A stretch of 64,000 nt of DNA from Dyella sp. OK004 (GTDB lineage: Bacteria; Pseudomonadota; Gammaproteobacteria; Xanthomonadales; Rhodanobacteraceae): positions 329,469-393,468 of the forward strand of contig NZ_FOZI01000001.1 of the NCBI RefSeq assembly GCF_900114495.1, read 5' to 3'. Shown piece by piece: positions 1-11,077 of the stretch (the stretch's first letter is position 1; each line of letters starts with the position of its first letter). The notes beneath the pieces are model-generated. The model did no database searches. It was not told where the DNA came from and worked only from the letters and a program-made list of their open reading frames with translations. Made by a program: the position numbers and the translations under genes.

Positions 1-98
1 GCGGCGAACTTCAGGCTAGGAATGCCCTTGAGGCGCAGATCCTTGTGTTGGGTACGGTTGAGCGGCACAGGGCGCTCGTAGAAAAGAACTTCAGCCAC
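1..98 (-). CDS. SapC-family protein, N-terminal fragment (cut by window start)
   Basis: Reading leftward from a GTG at position 98, the frame stays open to the window edge and encodes 32 residues beginning VAEVLFYERPVPLNRTQHKD. The PVPLNR.QH.DLRL stretch is the usual start of SapC-family proteins, which in this order often lie next to TonB receptors and tryptophan halogenase genes. An AGAGG ribosome-binding site sits about 8 bases before the GTG. The rest of the gene is outside the window, so length and function cannot be checked. SapC proteins are named after a surface-layer protein, and their role in Gammaproteobacteria is not firmly known. Confidence 0.6.
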   Translation of the reverse strand, partial: MAEVLFYERPVPLNRTQHKDLRLKGIPSLKFA

Positions 99-352
99 GT
101 CACTTACCTCTGCCCCGCCGTGCCGGGGTCGCCACCCAGGCTTCCCCTCCCAAACCCGGCGTCGGGTCTACAGATGAATGAGCACTATATCAGCGCCCGG
201 GCGATCCCGGAAACCACCCGACGCGGGACCTATCTTTCAATCCTGACAAGCATTTGCATGCGTTTTGCAACGAAGTTGATCTATGCTGCGGAAAACCCGA
301 GCACCGTTGCATTGTTTGAACGCTCTTTCGCTGTTGCCTGAAGGACGACTAC

Positions 353-976
353 ATGCCGATGGAAGCCCCAATGCGGCTGATTGAAATGCCGAATCGCGTC
401 GCCGACCTGCACTCGACCCGGGTGCTGTCGCTGGACGCTGGCGGCCGCATTCTTGACTGGATCAGCTGGCAGGAAGCCGTTTGCCTCTACGTCCGCGAGG
501 CCGTGGCCTGGACCCTCGGCGACCCTTGTCTGACCGTGCATGGCGGGCATAACCGCGAGCTCGGCGAACAGAGCCGTCTGCATCTGCACCCGATCGTCGC
601 CAGCACCGGCCATTGCCACGACCACGCCATCGACCCGGCACCGGCCCTGACCAATACCGCGTTGTTCGCGCGCGACCGCTATATCTGTCTGTATTGCGGC
701 GAGCGCTTCAGCCGCGGCGAACTGACTCGCGACCATGTGCTTCCGATCTCCAAGCGCGGCAAGGACGAGTGGGAGAACGTGGTCAGCGCCTGCCTCGCCT
801 GCAATCTGAGGAAGAGCAACCGCACCCCGCAGCAGGCCAACATGCCCTTGCTGGCCGTGCCGTACCGGCCGAGCTGGGTGGAGCACCTGATCCTGTCCAA
901 CCGCAACATCCTGGCTGACCAGATGGAATTCCTGGTCAACCACCTGCCCCGCGACCGCCGTCCGATGATGGCCTGA
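353..976 (+). CDS. HNH endonuclease family protein
   Basis: This 207-residue protein ends in a classic HNH nuclease fold. A CLYCG zinc knuckle is followed by RDHVLPISKRGKDEWENVV and then CLACN..K, giving the two CxxC zinc pairs, the catalytic DH and the WENVVSAC segment. An AAGGA site lies 7 bases before the ATG. The N-terminal ~100 residues (GGRILDWISWQEAVCLYVREAVAWT) match the extension common in stand-alone proteobacterial HNH proteins. No methyltransferase, phage or restriction partner is adjacent, so its substrate is unknown. It is probably a monocistronic housekeeping HNH protein rather than part of a mobile element. Confidence 0.85.
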   Translation: MPMEAPMRLIEMPNRVADLHSTRVLSLDAGGRILDWISWQEAVCLYVREAVAWTLGDPCLTVHGGHNRELGEQSRLHLHPIVASTGHCHDHAIDPAPALTNTALFARDRYICLYCGERFSRGELTRDHVLPISKRGKDEWENVVSACLACNLRKSNRTPQQANMPLLAVPYRPSWVEHLILSNRNILADQMEFLVNHLPRDRRPMMA

Positions 977-983
977 GGCAGGC

Positions 984-1403
984 TCAACGCCTGCCCGCCT
1001 GTCGCGCATCCTCGACCGCTTCCTCGAACTTCGCCAGATCGCCCCGCGCCGCTTCCGCCAGCCGCGCGTAGTGGCGGCGGATCAATTCCAGCTCCTGTTC
1101 GTCCAGCTCTTCCAGGGCTAGCAGTGCGTTGTGCGCCCGGCTGCTGCAGATCAGTTCGTCCAGCTTGATCTGCAAGGCGGCGCTGTCGCGGTTCTGCGTG
1201 CTCTGGATCAGGAACACCATCAGAAACGTGATGATGGTGGTGCCGGTGTTGATCACCAATTGCCAGGTATCGCCAAAGTGGAACAGCGGGCCGGTAAGGG
1301 CCCAGATCAAGACCACCAGCACAGCCAGCAGGAAGGCGGCGGGCCTGCCGGCGTAACGGGCGGTGGCATCGGAAAAGCGGCGGAAAGCGGTCTGCGCGGT
1401 CAT
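984..1403 (-). CDS. Low-affinity iron permease family small membrane protein
   Basis: This 139-residue protein has two predicted membrane helices, about residues 22-38 and 48-66. The conserved segment between them, FHFGDTWQLVINTGTTIITF, continues into LMVFLIQSTQNRD. That signature defines the family named after fungal low-affinity Fe(II) permease, although the bacterial proteins are far shorter and iron transport is not demonstrated for them. The C-terminal half is a charged helix with LDELICSSR. The gene converges with the HNH gene (7-base gap) and diverges from dxs. Confidence 0.8.
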   Translation of the reverse strand: MTAQTAFRRFSDATARYAGRPAAFLLAVLVVLIWALTGPLFHFGDTWQLVINTGTTIITFLMVFLIQSTQNRDSAALQIKLDELICSSRAHNALLALEELDEQELELIRRHYARLAEAARGDLAKFEEAVEDARQAGRR

Positions 1404-1565
1404 GGCACGCTCCTTAAGCCGGGTGTGCGGATGGCTTAAACACTGGCTCCCGCCGCGTCAGGACGATGTGACACAGGCTTTTGTCCTGCCTGAACGAAGT
1501 GCATGACACCACAGCTTCACGATTCCGCCCTTGCTCCGCCCTGCCGCTGGTTCAACAATACGCGG

Positions 1566-3458
1566 ATGAACGATTTGTCCCACTACCCCCATCTGGCGAC
1601 CATCGACACGCCGGCCGACCTGCGCCGCGTCCCCGATGAGGAGCTTCCTGCCGTCGCGGAAGAACTGCGCCGCTATCTGATCGAAGCCGTCGCCAGCTCG
1701 GGCGGCCACTTCGGCGCGGGCCTGGGCGTGGTGGAACTCACCGTGGCGCTACACCACGTGTTCGACACCCCCAACGACCGCCTGGTCTGGGACGTCGGCC
1801 ACCAGTGCTATCCGCACAAGATCCTCACCGGCCGCCGCGACCGCATCACCAGCATCAAAAAGAAGGACGGCCTGGCGCCGTTCCCGCGCCGCGAAGAAAG
1901 CGAGTACGACACCTTCGGCGTCGGCCACTCCTCCACCTCGATTTCGGCTGCGCTGGGCATGGCCATCGCCGCGCAGCGCAAAGGCGATCCGCGCAAATTC
2001 GTGGCGGTGATCGGCGACGGCGCGATGACCGCCGGCATGGCCTTCGAAGCGCTTAACCACGGCGGCGACGTGGAGCCGAACATGCTGGTGGTGTTCAACG
2101 ACAACGGCATGTCGATCAGTGAGAACGTCGGCGCACTCACCAAGATGATGGCCCGCGCGATGGCCAGCCACACGCTTAATGTGTGGCGCGAGCGCGCCAA
2201 GCGTGCGATCCCCAAGCAGTCGTTCTTTGGCCGCTTCTTCAAGCGCTGGGAAGAACACGCCAAGGGCATGTTCGTGCCGAGCACGCTGTTCGAGGAACTG
2301 GGCTTTCACTACACCGGCCCGATCGACGGTCACAACATTCCGCAACTGTTGCATGCATTGCGCACGGTGAAGGAACTGCCCGGCCCGCAGCTGCTGCACG
2401 TGATCACCACCAAGGGCAAGGGCTACGCGCCGGCCGAGCAGGCGCAGATCGAATACCACGCGGTGGGTCCGTTCGATCCGCAGGCCGGCCTGGTGAAAAA
2501 GGCCGGCCCGGCCAAGCCGACCTATACCGACATCTTCAGCGACTGGCTGTGCGATCAGGCCGCGGCCGACGAGCGCCTGCTCGGCATCACGCCGGCCATG
2601 CGCGAAGGCTCCGGCCTGGTGCGCTTCTCCAAGGAATACCCGCAGCGCTATTTCGACGTGGCGATTGCCGAGCAGCATGCAGTGACGCTGGCCGCCGGCA
2701 TGGCTTGCGAAGGCGCCAAGCCGGTGGTGGCGATCTACTCCACCTTCCTGCAGCGCGCCTACGATCAGGCCATCCATGACGTGGCGATCCAGAACCTCGA
2801 CGTCACCTTCGCCATCGACCGCGCTGGCGTAGTCGGTCCGGACGGCGCGACGCACTCAGGTAGCTTCGACCTGAGCTTCCTGCGCTGCCTGCCTAACATG
2901 ATGATCATGGCGCCGGCCGACGAAAACGAATGCCGCATGATGCTCAGCACCGGCTTCGCCTACAACGGCCCCGCCGCCGTGCGCTATCCGCGCGGCACCG
3001 GCCCCGGCGTACCGCTGCGCAAGGAACTGGAAACCCTGCCGATCGGCAAGGCCGAACTGCGCCGCCGCGGCCGTCGTCTTGCGCTGCTGAGCTTCGGCGC
3101 GATGTTGGCGCCGGCTGCCGAGATTGCCGCCGAGATGGACGCGACGCTGGTCAACATGCGCTTCGTGAAGCCGCTGGATGAGGCGATGATTCTCGAGCTA
3201 GCGAAGACCCACGAAGCTTTCGTCACGCTGGAAGACAACGCCGTCGCCGGCGGCGCCGGCTCGGGTGTTGCGGAATGTCTCGCCGCACATGGCGTAACTC
3301 TGCCGATCCTGCATCTCGGCCTTCCGGACGTCTATCTGGAACATGGCAGCCGCGAGCAAGTGCTGACCATGGCCGGGCTTGATCTGCCTGGCATCCGCAA
3401 CGCGATTCGCGCACGGTTCCCGATGCTGGCATCGTCCGCAGTCACTAGCGTCAGCTAA
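1566..3458 (+). CDS. dxs: 1-deoxy-D-xylulose-5-phosphate synthase
   Basis: A 630-residue thiamine-diphosphate enzyme that condenses pyruvate and glyceraldehyde 3-phosphate, the first step of the MEP isoprenoid pathway. The family signatures are intact: [19 protein letters not shown] near the N-terminus, the TPP motif [15 protein letters not shown] running to VFNDN, and the [15 protein letters not shown] segment with the catalytic Glu. The frame is open upstream to 1503, but the ATG at 1566 ([19 protein letters not shown]) gives the usual family start and length. No strong Shine-Dalgarno is visible before it. It appears to be transcribed alone and ends at a strong hairpin at 3481. Confidence 0.97.
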   Translation: MNDLSHYPHLATIDTPADLRRVPDEELPAVAEELRRYLIEAVASSGGHFGAGLGVVELTVALHHVFDTPNDRLVWDVGHQCYPHKILTGRRDRITSIKKKDGLAPFPRREESEYDTFGVGHSSTSISAALGMAIAAQRKGDPRKFVAVIGDGAMTAGMAFEALNHGGDVEPNMLVVFNDNGMSISENVGALTKMMARAMASHTLNVWRERAKRAIPKQSFFGRFFKRWEEHAKGMFVPSTLFEELGFHYTGPIDGHNIPQLLHALRTVKELPGPQLLHVITTKGKGYAPAEQAQIEYHAVGPFDPQAGLVKKAGPAKPTYTDIFSDWLCDQAAADERLLGITPAMREGSGLVRFSKEYPQRYFDVAIAEQHAVTLAAGMACEGAKPVVAIYSTFLQRAYDQAIHDVAIQNLDVTFAIDRAGVVGPDGATHSGSFDLSFLRCLPNMMIMAPADENECRMMLSTGFAYNGPAAVRYPRGTGPGVPLRKELETLPIGKAELRRRGRRLALLSFGAMLAPAAEIAAEMDATLVNMRFVKPLDEAMILELAKTHEAFVTLEDNAVAGGAGSGVAECLAAHGVTLPILHLGLPDVYLEHGSREQVLTMAGLDLPGIRNAIRARFPMLASSAVTSVS

Positions 3459-3480
3459 AACCCGGATCGAATCGCCATAG

Positions 3481-3511
3481 AAAAAGCCGGCCTTTTCAGG
3501 CCGGCTTTTTT
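3481..3511 (+). terminator. Rho-independent terminator shared by dxs and the chitinase gene
   Basis: A 7-base GC stem, GCCGGCC with GGCCGGC, is flanked by five A on one side and six T on the other, so it works in both directions. It lies 22 bases after the dxs stop and 17 bases beyond the stop of the oppositely oriented chitinase gene. Confidence 0.9.
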
Positions 3512-3528
3512 GTACGGAACGAGCGAGC

Positions 3529-5586
3529 TTACTTCAGCCCATTCGCCATCGCCTTGATCAAGGTACCCGTGGAGTCATCGCCGCTGAACTCCCACGAGAA
3601 GGCGCCGCCGAGCGACTGCGACTTCACATAGCTCATCTTGCGCTGGATGTTGGCCGGATCATCGAAGCTCCAGAACGTGCTGCCGTTGTAGATCCAGTGC
3701 GCACCGGCGCTGGTGTTGTCGAACGCCGGGTAGCCCAGGTTCTTCAGCACCTTGTAGTCCTCGATGCCGGCTTCATAAGTGCCCGGTGCCGCGGTGGTGC
3801 TGGTCTGGAACAGGCCGTTGTTGGCGTTCGGCACATTGGTCCAGCCGCGGCCGTAGAAACCGATGCCGAGGTTGATCTTGGACGCAGGCATGCCGGCCGC
3901 GATCAAGGCCTGGATTGCATCGTTGGTGTTGTACTTCGCCGCGTCACCGGTCGAGGGATCGCCCAGCGGCGCATACAGCGCGGAGTGGAAGTTGGTCGGG
4001 CTCTCCCATGGACCATGGAAGTCGTAAGTCATCAGGTTCACGAAGTCGATGTACTGCGCATACTGATTCGGCTGCGTGACCCGGATCTTGTCGACACCCG
4101 CACCGCCCGCGATGGTCAGCAACAGACCCGGGCGCACCGCATCCAGCTGGCGGCGGAACTCGGCCAGCAGCGCGTTGAAGTTCGCGGTGTCAGCGCTGGT
4201 ACCGCAGCTGAGGCCGCACGCGGCCGGATACTCCCAGTCGATGTCGATACCGTCGAACACGCCGGCCGCCGCGCCAGCACCACCCGCGCTGTCGGTCACC
4301 GGCAGGTTGCCTTTGATGTACGCGTCGATGCACGAAGCGACGAAGGACTGCCGATTGGCCGCCGTCGCCGCGCTGGCGAAACCGCGCGACCAGGTCCAGC
4401 CGCCAAGCGAGATCAGCACCTTCAGGTTGGGGTACTTGGCCTTCAGCTCCTTCAGCTGGTTCCAGTTGCCACGCAGCGGCTGGTTCCAGGTATCAGCCAC
4501 GCCACTTACGCTGCTGGAGGCGTCATACGACTTGGTGTAGTCGGCATACGCATCGCCACCCACGCCGGTGTTCGGGTCCGATGCCTGGGTCACGCCCACT
4601 TCGCAGATGTTGTTGCGCACATTGCCGAACGCATAGTTGATGTGCGTCAGCACTGCCGCCGAGCCGCTGGTGTCGATGTTCTTCACCTGATAGTTGCGGC
4701 CGTAGATACCCCACTGCGTGAAGTAGCCAAGCACGCGCTTGCCACCGCCGCCGCCGCTGGCTGCGGTCTTCGCACTGATCGCCGAGCTCTGCGCCGAGGC
4801 ATTGCCGGCGTTGTCGCGCGCACGCACGGTGTAGCTATAACTGGTGTTCGCCGCGAGACCGGTGTCGGTATAGCTGGTGGCGCTGGTCGTACCGACCAGG
4901 GTGCCGCCGCGGTACACGTCATAGCCCGCCACGCCACTGCCGCCGGTGTTGTCGGTCGAGGCCGTCCACGACAGCGAGATGGTGCTGGAAGTCTGCGAGG
5001 TAGATGCGAGTCCCGCGGGCACGCTCGGCGGCGTGGTGTCACCACCGCTGGCGGGATTCACCGTGATGCTTACCGTAGCCGAGGTGCCGGTGAGGCCGCC
5101 ATTGTCGGTCGCCACGGCTTTCAGCGTGTAGCTGCCGGCCGAGACGTTGCTCCACGTGATCGAGTAAGGCGACGCCGTAGCTGCGCCCAGCGAGGTGGAA
5201 CCATTGAAGAACTCCACCTTGGTGACCGTGCCATCACTATCGGCAGCGGTCGCCGTCAGTGTGATGTTCGCGCCCGCGGTAAACGTGGCGCCGTTGGCCG
5301 GTGCGGTGAGCGTGGCGGTCGGCGGTTGATTGGTGGTGGCGCCGCATTGGCCAAGGTCCTGATACCAGCCGCAGCTCGCACAGTAGTTGGGCGGTGTATT
5401 CCAGATCTGCGTGAGCGCCTGATACAGATGGTTGTTGTAGACCATCTTGTCGCCCGCGTTGTAGATGGTGGTGGCGTTCCACGCCGCCACGCCGGCACAG
5501 GTCGCGCTCTGCGCCTGCGCCGCTCCGCTCCACAAGGCCGCTGGCACGATCGCCAGCAGCAAAAATATTCTCAACAGGATGCGCAT
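3529..5586 (-). CDS. Secreted multidomain chitinase (GH18)
   Basis: A 685-residue extracellular chitinase. Order of parts: signal peptide 1-26; CBM5/12 chitin-binding module ~27-82 (VAAWNATTIYNAGDKMVY, YQALTQIW); bacterial Ig-like domain ~88-178; fibronectin type III domain ~185-276; a Gly-rich linker; GH18 catalytic domain ~283-685. The catalytic DxxDxDxE motif is complete as DGIDIDWE (Asp445, Asp448, Asp450, Glu452). The frame is open 33 codons further upstream. The chosen ATG is preceded by GGAG and starts a clear signal peptide (MRILLRIFLLLAIVPAALW). It hydrolyses chitin outside the cell. A LacI-type palindrome about 250 bp upstream suggests sugar-responsive control. Confidence 0.95.
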   Translation of the reverse strand: MRILLRIFLLLAIVPAALWSGAAQAQSATCAGVAAWNATTIYNAGDKMVYNNHLYQALTQIWNTPPNYCASCGWYQDLGQCGATTNQPPTATLTAPANGATFTAGANITLTATAADSDGTVTKVEFFNGSTSLGAATASPYSITWSNVSAGSYTLKAVATDNGGLTGTSATVSITVNPASGGDTTPPSVPAGLASTSQTSSTISLSWTASTDNTGGSGVAGYDVYRGGTLVGTTSATSYTDTGLAANTSYSYTVRARDNAGNASAQSSAISAKTAASGGGGGKRVLGYFTQWGIYGRNYQVKNIDTSGSAAVLTHINYAFGNVRNNICEVGVTQASDPNTGVGGDAYADYTKSYDASSSVSGVADTWNQPLRGNWNQLKELKAKYPNLKVLISLGGWTWSRGFASAATAANRQSFVASCIDAYIKGNLPVTDSAGGAGAAAGVFDGIDIDWEYPAACGLSCGTSADTANFNALLAEFRRQLDAVRPGLLLTIAGGAGVDKIRVTQPNQYAQYIDFVNLMTYDFHGPWESPTNFHSALYAPLGDPSTGDAAKYNTNDAIQALIAAGMPASKINLGIGFYGRGWTNVPNANNGLFQTSTTAAPGTYEAGIEDYKVLKNLGYPAFDNTSAGAHWIYNGSTFWSFDDPANIQRKMSYVKSQSLGGAFSWEFSGDDSTGTLIKAMANGLK

Positions 5587-5920
5587 GACATGACTCCAGT
5601 GATCGAATGAGAGTTCGAACAGCTGGACGACGCGACACAGTTCGCCGGATACGTGCACACCATGCAGCCAGGTTCTGGATGACATGGTTCAAACATCCCT
5701 GTCAGTGCCCGTTATGCCGCCCGACTCCGGTCCCCGCCGGTACTGCCTGCCGGGCCCTCCCCAACGGTGTGTGACGCCCCTCCCCAGCCCCCGCCAGTGC
5801 TGACACCCCGGGCGCCAGCCGCGTCACTTGACTCTCAGTTGACAACGTTGTCAATCGGACATTTGGAAGGCTGAGCGCGCGAACACAGTCCGCCCTCCGG
5901 GCCGTCAACGAGCACATCGA
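5587..5920. other. Intergenic region upstream of the chitinase gene
   Basis: 334 bases separate the chitinase start from the prmC stop, both on the minus strand. Apart from the palindrome at 5839-5854, I see no gene, RNA or repeat. Short open frames here lack ribosome-binding sites and family resemblance. The length is unusual for this compact region and fits a regulated promoter. Confidence 0.5.
5839..5854. promoter_or_regulatory. LacI-family-type operator palindrome
   Basis: TTGACAACGTTGTCAA is a perfect 16-base palindrome centred on CG, the usual form of LacI-family operators. It lies about 253 bases upstream of the chitinase ATG and contains a TTGACA that could serve as a -35 element on the minus strand. 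No good -10 is seen at the matching distance. That it binds an N-acetylglucosamine- or chitobiose-responsive LacI-type regulator is inference from the target gene. Confidence 0.5.
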
Positions 5921-6769
5921 TTAGATCGAGAAAGGCCTTGCTCGGCCGGGATAACAGCCGCCGCTGACGCGGTCGCGGCCTTCCAGATCCCGAACGGTTT
6001 CGACGTCGACATAGCCGGCCGCGGCCAGCAAAGCCCTCACTGGCGGGCCTTGATCCCAACCATGCTCCATCAGCAGCCAGCCGTCGGGCTGCAAGTGGGC
6101 GGGCGCCGCCGCCACAATCTGGCGGATCGCATCCAGACCATCCGCACCCGACGCCAGGGCACCGGCCGGCTCAAAGCGCAGGTCGCCCTGGCCCAGATGC
6201 GGATCGTCCGCTTCGATATAGGGTGGGTTGGAAACGATCACCGCGAAGGACTCGTTAGACAACGGTGTCATCCAGCTGCCCTGCACGAACCGGACGTTGC
6301 CGATACCCAACCGCTGCGCATTGCGGCGCGCCACGCTCAGTGCTTCGGCGCTGACATCCACGGCGCTTACCTGCGCTCGCGGCCGCTCATGCGCAATAGC
6401 TAGCGCAATGGCACCGCTGCCGGTGCCGAGATCGGCGACTTGCAGCGTCTGGTCAGATGGCAAATGCCGGAGCGCGAGTTCTACCAGCAGCTCGGTTTCC
6501 GGGCGCGGAATCAGCGTGGCCGGTGTTACTTCCAGTTCCAGCGACCAGAAGCCGCGACGGCCGGTGATGTACGCCACGGGCTCACCCGCGGCACGACGCG
6601 CGACCAGCGCGTCATAGACCGCGATGACTTTTGCATCCAGCACATCCGTGTCGTGCGCAATCAGCCAGCTGCGCCGCTTTTCCAACACATGCAGCAACAG
6701 CGCCTCAGCATCGACACGTTCGCCAAGGCGCTGCGTGGCAGCGGCCAGTACGCCACGGACATCAGGCAT
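5921..6769 (-). CDS. prmC: Peptide chain release factor N5-glutamine methyltransferase
   Basis: A 282-residue SAM-dependent methyltransferase that modifies the GGQ glutamine of release factors RF1 and RF2. It shows the PrmC N-terminal helical domain, [27 protein letters not shown], the SAM motif [16 protein letters not shown], and the catalytic NPPY in [15 protein letters not shown]. The ATG at 6769 overlaps the stop of the upstream membrane-protein gene by 8 bases, implying translational coupling. The open frame further upstream is Arg-rich out-of-frame sequence of that gene. Unlike in many bacteria, prfA is not the neighbour here. Confidence 0.95.
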   Translation of the reverse strand: MPDVRGVLAAATQRLGERVDAEALLLHVLEKRRSWLIAHDTDVLDAKVIAVYDALVARRAAGEPVAYITGRRGFWSLELEVTPATLIPRPETELLVELALRHLPSDQTLQVADLGTGSGAIALAIAHERPRAQVSAVDVSAEALSVARRNAQRLGIGNVRFVQGSWMTPLSNESFAVIVSNPPYIEADDPHLGQGDLRFEPAGALASGADGLDAIRQIVAAAPAHLQPDGWLLMEHGWDQGPPVRALLAAAGYVDVETVRDLEGRDRVSGGCYPGRARPFSI

Positions 6770-9700
6770 CGTTTGCGGCCCCCTCCGGTTGCGTCGGCGA
6801 TTCCGGCGGCGCACTCGGCTTCGGCGCGGCCTTGCGCCAGTAGCCGTCTTTCGTCCACGCCTCGAAGCCCCAGCGCAGCCAGCCAATCAAGGCGTTCGCC
6901 AACCACAGCGCCCACGCCAGCATGGCGATCTTGTAGACCCACAGCGACACGCTGAACACGCCCGCGCGCGGCAGCACATCCAGTGTTTGATCGGCGAACC
7001 AGCGCAACTGCCACGCGGCGGAGTCATTGCCGGCGACATGCATGTCCGGCAGGCCCAGCAACCCCTTGGGCACTGCCGAGATCAGCACCGCCAGCGCGAT
7101 CAGGGTGAGTCCCGCGAGCCCTGCCTGCGTCAGATTGAAACCGGCGCGGCCAAGCCGCTCGGACGGCAGACGCAGGCGCAGCCCCAGCAGAATCAGCCAC
7201 ACCACCACCAGCGCATAGGCACTCCACGCGAACGCGGAGAAGCCGAGCCCCAGCAGCAGCCAGTGATGGAAGCGCAGCGGCGTCGGCGCAAAACGCGCGA
7301 GCAGCCATGCCGCCAGCAGCAACACCACCAACTGCGACCAATACATCACGGCGGGACCGGCGGTCGGACCCCATGTCCACAGCACCCAGCGGTCTTCCGG
7401 CAGGTTCAGGTCGAGCGAGATATTCGCGACTGGCGCCTGCAGGGCCAGCACCGAGGTGCGCGTCACCACGGACACGCCATGCGGCTCACGCAAGCGCAAT
7501 TCAAAGCGATGCTGACCCGGCAGCATCGGCAGACCGAGCTTGTTGTCGCGGATGGCGAGGCTGAGAGTGTCGCCGTCACGCGATGCTTCCAGCAGTTCGA
7601 CGCCTGCCGGCAGATTGATCGCGTGTTCGCCGCCACGAGTGCTGCGCGCGAGCAAGCTCAGCGTGGTTTCGGTCGCGCGATCGCCTACTGCATGACTTAC
7701 CTGCACGCTGTCGAAAGCCAGGCTGTCGCCTGCCATCGCCTTCGGCTGCGTCAACGCGAGCTGCAAGGTTTCACCTGGGAGCGGCTGGAACACCAGGCCG
7801 CCATCGTTCTGGGTCATCGGCACGCCGCTGCTGTCCACATGCCAGATTGGCGCGACCTGCAACTGCCATTGCTCGGCGCGCTCGCCAAGTGCCGGCGCTT
7901 TCAGTTCGAGCTTGTCGGTGTGGTCCAGCCGGCTGGTCCAGCTCACTTGCTGCTGACCCGCATTGAAGGTCACGCCAATGCGTCCGTCATGGACGCGGGC
8001 ATCGTCGCCCAGCGGATGCTCGCCGGATAGCAGCGGAAGTTCGAGACTGAAACCGCCGTCGCGTGGCGCGATGCGTTCGACCGTGTTCTCCACCGTCCAG
8101 TCCACGCCGAGCACCAGCGTGCGGGTAACGCGCACATACGGCGGGAACGTCTGCGCCGCGGCCGCCACTTCCTTGCCATCGGCACCGGCGCGCACGCGAT
8201 GCAGCGCGAGGCTATCGCCCAACACGCGCCCCGCGTCCACACCGTCCAGCACCCAGCCCTGGCCACTGAAGGTCACGTGCTGCGGCCGCAATGCAAAGCG
8301 CAGGCTGGCCGTATCGGTGTTGTCCACGCGGTAGCGCAAAGCGATGCGATGCACGCCGCGCTCCAGCCGCACCAGGGCCTGCTCGCCGCGCTGTGCGAGT
8401 GGCGCATCGGCATGTCCGTCGACACTCACATCCAGCAACTGCAAGGCCGCATCCGCACGCGGCAGCGGTACCGCCACCGGCGCGCCGGCATGCACTTCCA
8501 TATCGAGCTGGATCTGCTCACCGTTCGCCTGCAATGCCGCCGATGCGACCACCGCGCAATCCGGCACGCACTTCGGCGCTTCGGTAAGACGGCCCTGCAA
8601 CTGCCGCAGCAATTCATCGCTGGGCAGTGACTGTGCCTGCGCATGCGGCAACACGGCGAAAAGCAGCAGCGCCGCGCCAGCACGCGCAAACGGCCATGAG
8701 CGCCACGCACTACCCGCCGACGCGAACAGCCGCAGCACGATCCTGCCCAGCAAGGCCACCAGCAGACCAAGCATCAGCACACGCAACAGACGCACCAGCC
8801 ATGCCGGCGCAATGACCAGGCGTGTGGTCTGCTCCGTGGCGATAGGGCCGGACCAGCCGAGGCGATAATTGTTGCCGACATTCCACGAAGGTTCGCCGCG
8901 GCCGGCCTGGATCACGCTGTGGTTATCCGCGGCGTGGGCGAAGCGGTTGCCGGGTGGAATCACGGAGCCGGTGACCACGACGCTTTGCAGCGAGGGTGAA
9001 GCATTTGCATAACCTTCCGTTGCACTGTCGATATCAGCCGCGGGAGCCGCTGGCGCAGGTGGCGCCCTCATCGCGACGATCTTCGGCGGCGGCTGATTCG
9101 GTGCGGGAATTGCATTGGTCGACGCTTCATCGACAGCCGGCGCCACTTGGGCGTTGGCCTTGGATGTACGCCGATCCGGCGCGTATTCCTGCGACAAAAC
9201 TTCGTGGCCGATATTGATGCCTTGGCCTTCCAGTTGCGGATGCAAGGCGTAATCCATCTGTGTGGCAGCAAACGGCAGCGTCCACAACACAGCGAGCGCG
9301 AGGGTGGCGCCCGCACCGATGCGCGCGCCCAGACGCAACCTTCCCTCCGGCAGCGCACGCGCAAGCAGCCCAAGCGCAAGCGCTACGCCCAGTGTCCAGC
9401 GCGGTGCACCTGATTCATGCTGCGACAGTGCGAGGAAAAATACCGCCAACAAAGCCCAGGGCCAGCCAAGCAGGCGACCCGCGAGCAAAGCCATCAAAGC
9501 GACGATGAAAAGATCGAGCAGGCTCCATTGCGCGATCCACGAATCCGGCGAACGATCCGCACCGCTCGCACCGATCAGGCGATAGCCATAGGGAAGATGC
9601 AAAGTGCCATCGATCCCTTCCAGCGGCAGCTGCCAACCGCCGCTGGGCAGCGCGCCGCTGTGCGACGGAAGGCGCATGCCCGCTTGCAGATTCAATTCCG

Positions 9701-10919
9701 ACTCGCGCAGCTCCACGCCGCTGCGGCCCTCACCGGCCGCGGTAATCAGCAAGGGCGTTTCGCCCTGCGTCGCGCGCTGCAGTTGCCACGGCGCGGCGAC
9801 ATCCAGGCGCTGCCGTTGCCGCAAGGTGCCATTGAGCTGATCGCTGACATTGAGGCCACGGCCATCGAAGTCCAACCACATCTGTCGTTGCACCTGGATC
9901 TGGTCGCCCTGCCCGCCTTCGCCGCCGCGCGTGCCCTGCTCCACAGCAAGGCCACTGTCATCGTCCAGCACAAAGGCCGGCAGCTCCTGCCAGTCGCCCG
10001 GCACACCAGCCTGTGACGCATCAGTCGCCTGTCCCTGCACACGCGTGCTGCGCAAGCCGGGATCGTCGGCATAGCTCCAGATTTCCTGACGCGGCCACGG
10101 CTGCGCCGGCAGTTTCAGCGCCACCTGCTGCAAGGTGTCAGTGCTGCGCGCGTCCAGATGCAGCGTCCACTGACCGGGACGCAGCTGGATACGCAGTTGT
10201 CCATCGTTCTCCAACCGTGCCGGCAGATCACCGCTCAATGCGGTTGCGACGAAACCCTTCGGCAGCGCCGGCCCCAGCAACTGCTCGCGCGCGCTGCCGG
10301 TGACATTCAATTGCAGCTGCGTCTCCAAGGTCGCGGGCAAACCATCTTCAAGACGACGATAGACCCGCAGTGATAGCGCATCGGCCGCGCGCTGTGCTTC
10401 GGCCGCTTCGCCCAGAGTGAGCTGCTCACCGTTGCGCTCCACGCGATTCACCGTATGGCCATCCAGATTCAGCGCCACCAGGCCGATGGCATTCGGTACG
10501 CGCAACCGCGCCGGTCGCGCATCCCAGGGCAGCACGCCGTGCAGTGAATAATCGCCAGGTTCCAGCCACAGCATCGGCTGGCCGTTGCGATGAAGCACGG
10601 TCAGCGGCTTGCCGCCCACCGTGACCTGCTGCGGCCAGTTGCGCTCGTCGCCGGGCAGACTGACCCAGCCAGGGGCGTCGACATGCACGTCGAGACTGAA
10701 ACGCCCGCCGTCCTTGCCCGCATCCAGGGCCAGGCGGCCAGGCCATGCGCACTGATAGCTGCCGGCATTAGGCGCCGTAGTGGCGAGGAACGGACAAGCA
10801 TGTTGCGGTACGTCGTGCAGCGCCCAGTCTTTCCAGTCGCGCAACGGTGGCGGCACGTCCTGCGCGAATGCCGAGACGGCGATCGCCAGCCCTCCGAACA
10901 ACCATCCCCATCGACGCAT
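6762..10919 (-). CDS. Large conserved membrane protein of unknown function
   Basis: A 1385-residue envelope protein I cannot assign to a named family. It has a signal peptide ([20 protein letters not shown]) and a long beta-rich periplasmic part to about residue 465. A helix cluster follows at ~467-556, then a proline-rich linker, helices at ~706-760, a second beta-rich part at ~765-1185, and a C-terminal helix cluster to ~1360. The two soluble parts look related: each opens with a Cys pair, then a strand-rich stretch with a short V.VdG segment and an LE.G.h.l motif. A GGGAGA site precedes the chosen ATG; the frame runs open 83 codons upstream through a repeat. Its 3' end overlaps prmC. Confidence 0.7.
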   Translation of the reverse strand: MRRWGWLFGGLAIAVSAFAQDVPPPLRDWKDWALHDVPQHACPFLATTAPNAGSYQCAWPGRLALDAGKDGGRFSLDVHVDAPGWVSLPGDERNWPQQVTVGGKPLTVLHRNGQPMLWLEPGDYSLHGVLPWDARPARLRVPNAIGLVALNLDGHTVNRVERNGEQLTLGEAAEAQRAADALSLRVYRRLEDGLPATLETQLQLNVTGSAREQLLGPALPKGFVATALSGDLPARLENDGQLRIQLRPGQWTLHLDARSTDTLQQVALKLPAQPWPRQEIWSYADDPGLRSTRVQGQATDASQAGVPGDWQELPAFVLDDDSGLAVEQGTRGGEGGQGDQIQVQRQMWLDFDGRGLNVSDQLNGTLRQRQRLDVAAPWQLQRATQGETPLLITAAGEGRSGVELRESELNLQAGMRLPSHSGALPSGGWQLPLEGIDGTLHLPYGYRLIGASGADRSPDSWIAQWSLLDLFIVALMALLAGRLLGWPWALLAVFFLALSQHESGAPRWTLGVALALGLLARALPEGRLRLGARIGAGATLALAVLWTLPFAATQMDYALHPQLEGQGINIGHEVLSQEYAPDRRTSKANAQVAPAVDEASTNAIPAPNQPPPKIVAMRAPPAPAAPAADIDSATEGYANASPSLQSVVVTGSVIPPGNRFAHAADNHSVIQAGRGEPSWNVGNNYRLGWSGPIATEQTTRLVIAPAWLVRLLRVLMLGLLVALLGRIVLRLFASAGSAWRSWPFARAGAALLLFAVLPHAQAQSLPSDELLRQLQGRLTEAPKCVPDCAVVASAALQANGEQIQLDMEVHAGAPVAVPLPRADAALQLLDVSVDGHADAPLAQRGEQALVRLERGVHRIALRYRVDNTDTASLRFALRPQHVTFSGQGWVLDGVDAGRVLGDSLALHRVRAGADGKEVAAAAQTFPPYVRVTRTLVLGVDWTVENTVERIAPRDGGFSLELPLLSGEHPLGDDARVHDGRIGVTFNAGQQQVSWTSRLDHTDKLELKAPALGERAEQWQLQVAPIWHVDSSGVPMTQNDGGLVFQPLPGETLQLALTQPKAMAGDSLAFDSVQVSHAVGDRATETTLSLLARSTRGGEHAINLPAGVELLEASRDGDTLSLAIRDNKLGLPMLPGQHRFELRLREPHGVSVVTRTSVLALQAPVANISLDLNLPEDRWVLWTWGPTAGPAVMYWSQLVVLLLAAWLLARFAPTPLRFHHWLLLGLGFSAFAWSAYALVVVWLILLGLRLRLPSERLGRAGFNLTQAGLAGLTLIALAVLISAVPKGLLGLPDMHVAGNDSAAWQLRWFADQTLDVLPRAGVFSVSLWVYKIAMLAWALWLANALIGWLRWGFEAWTKDGYWRKAAPKPSAPPESPTQPEGAANDA

Positions 10920-11077
10920 ACCTGTCTCCCTGTAGCCGTCAGTGGCCGCCGTGCAGTGTAGGTGGATTCGGCGGCGTGATGAAAAGCACTGCTGGGGATA
11001 GAACGGGATGTAAAGGCGAATGGGGTTGGATTGAAGAGAAAAGAGCTTTTGGCGCGGGAAAGGATGGCTCAAGCCCC

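Noticed and set aside
45-341. A 98-codon plus-strand open frame at the window start
   Set aside because: It runs antisense to the SapC N-terminus and through non-coding sequence, with no ribosome-binding site.
353-976. Phage or restriction-modification locus around the HNH gene
   Set aside because: No terminase, capsid, methyltransferase or integrase gene lies nearby.
3697-5610. A 637-codon open frame opposite the chitinase gene
   Set aside because: Antisense shadow of GC-rich coding sequence; its translation is Arg/Ala/Val-rich without domains, while the opposite strand is a clear chitinase.
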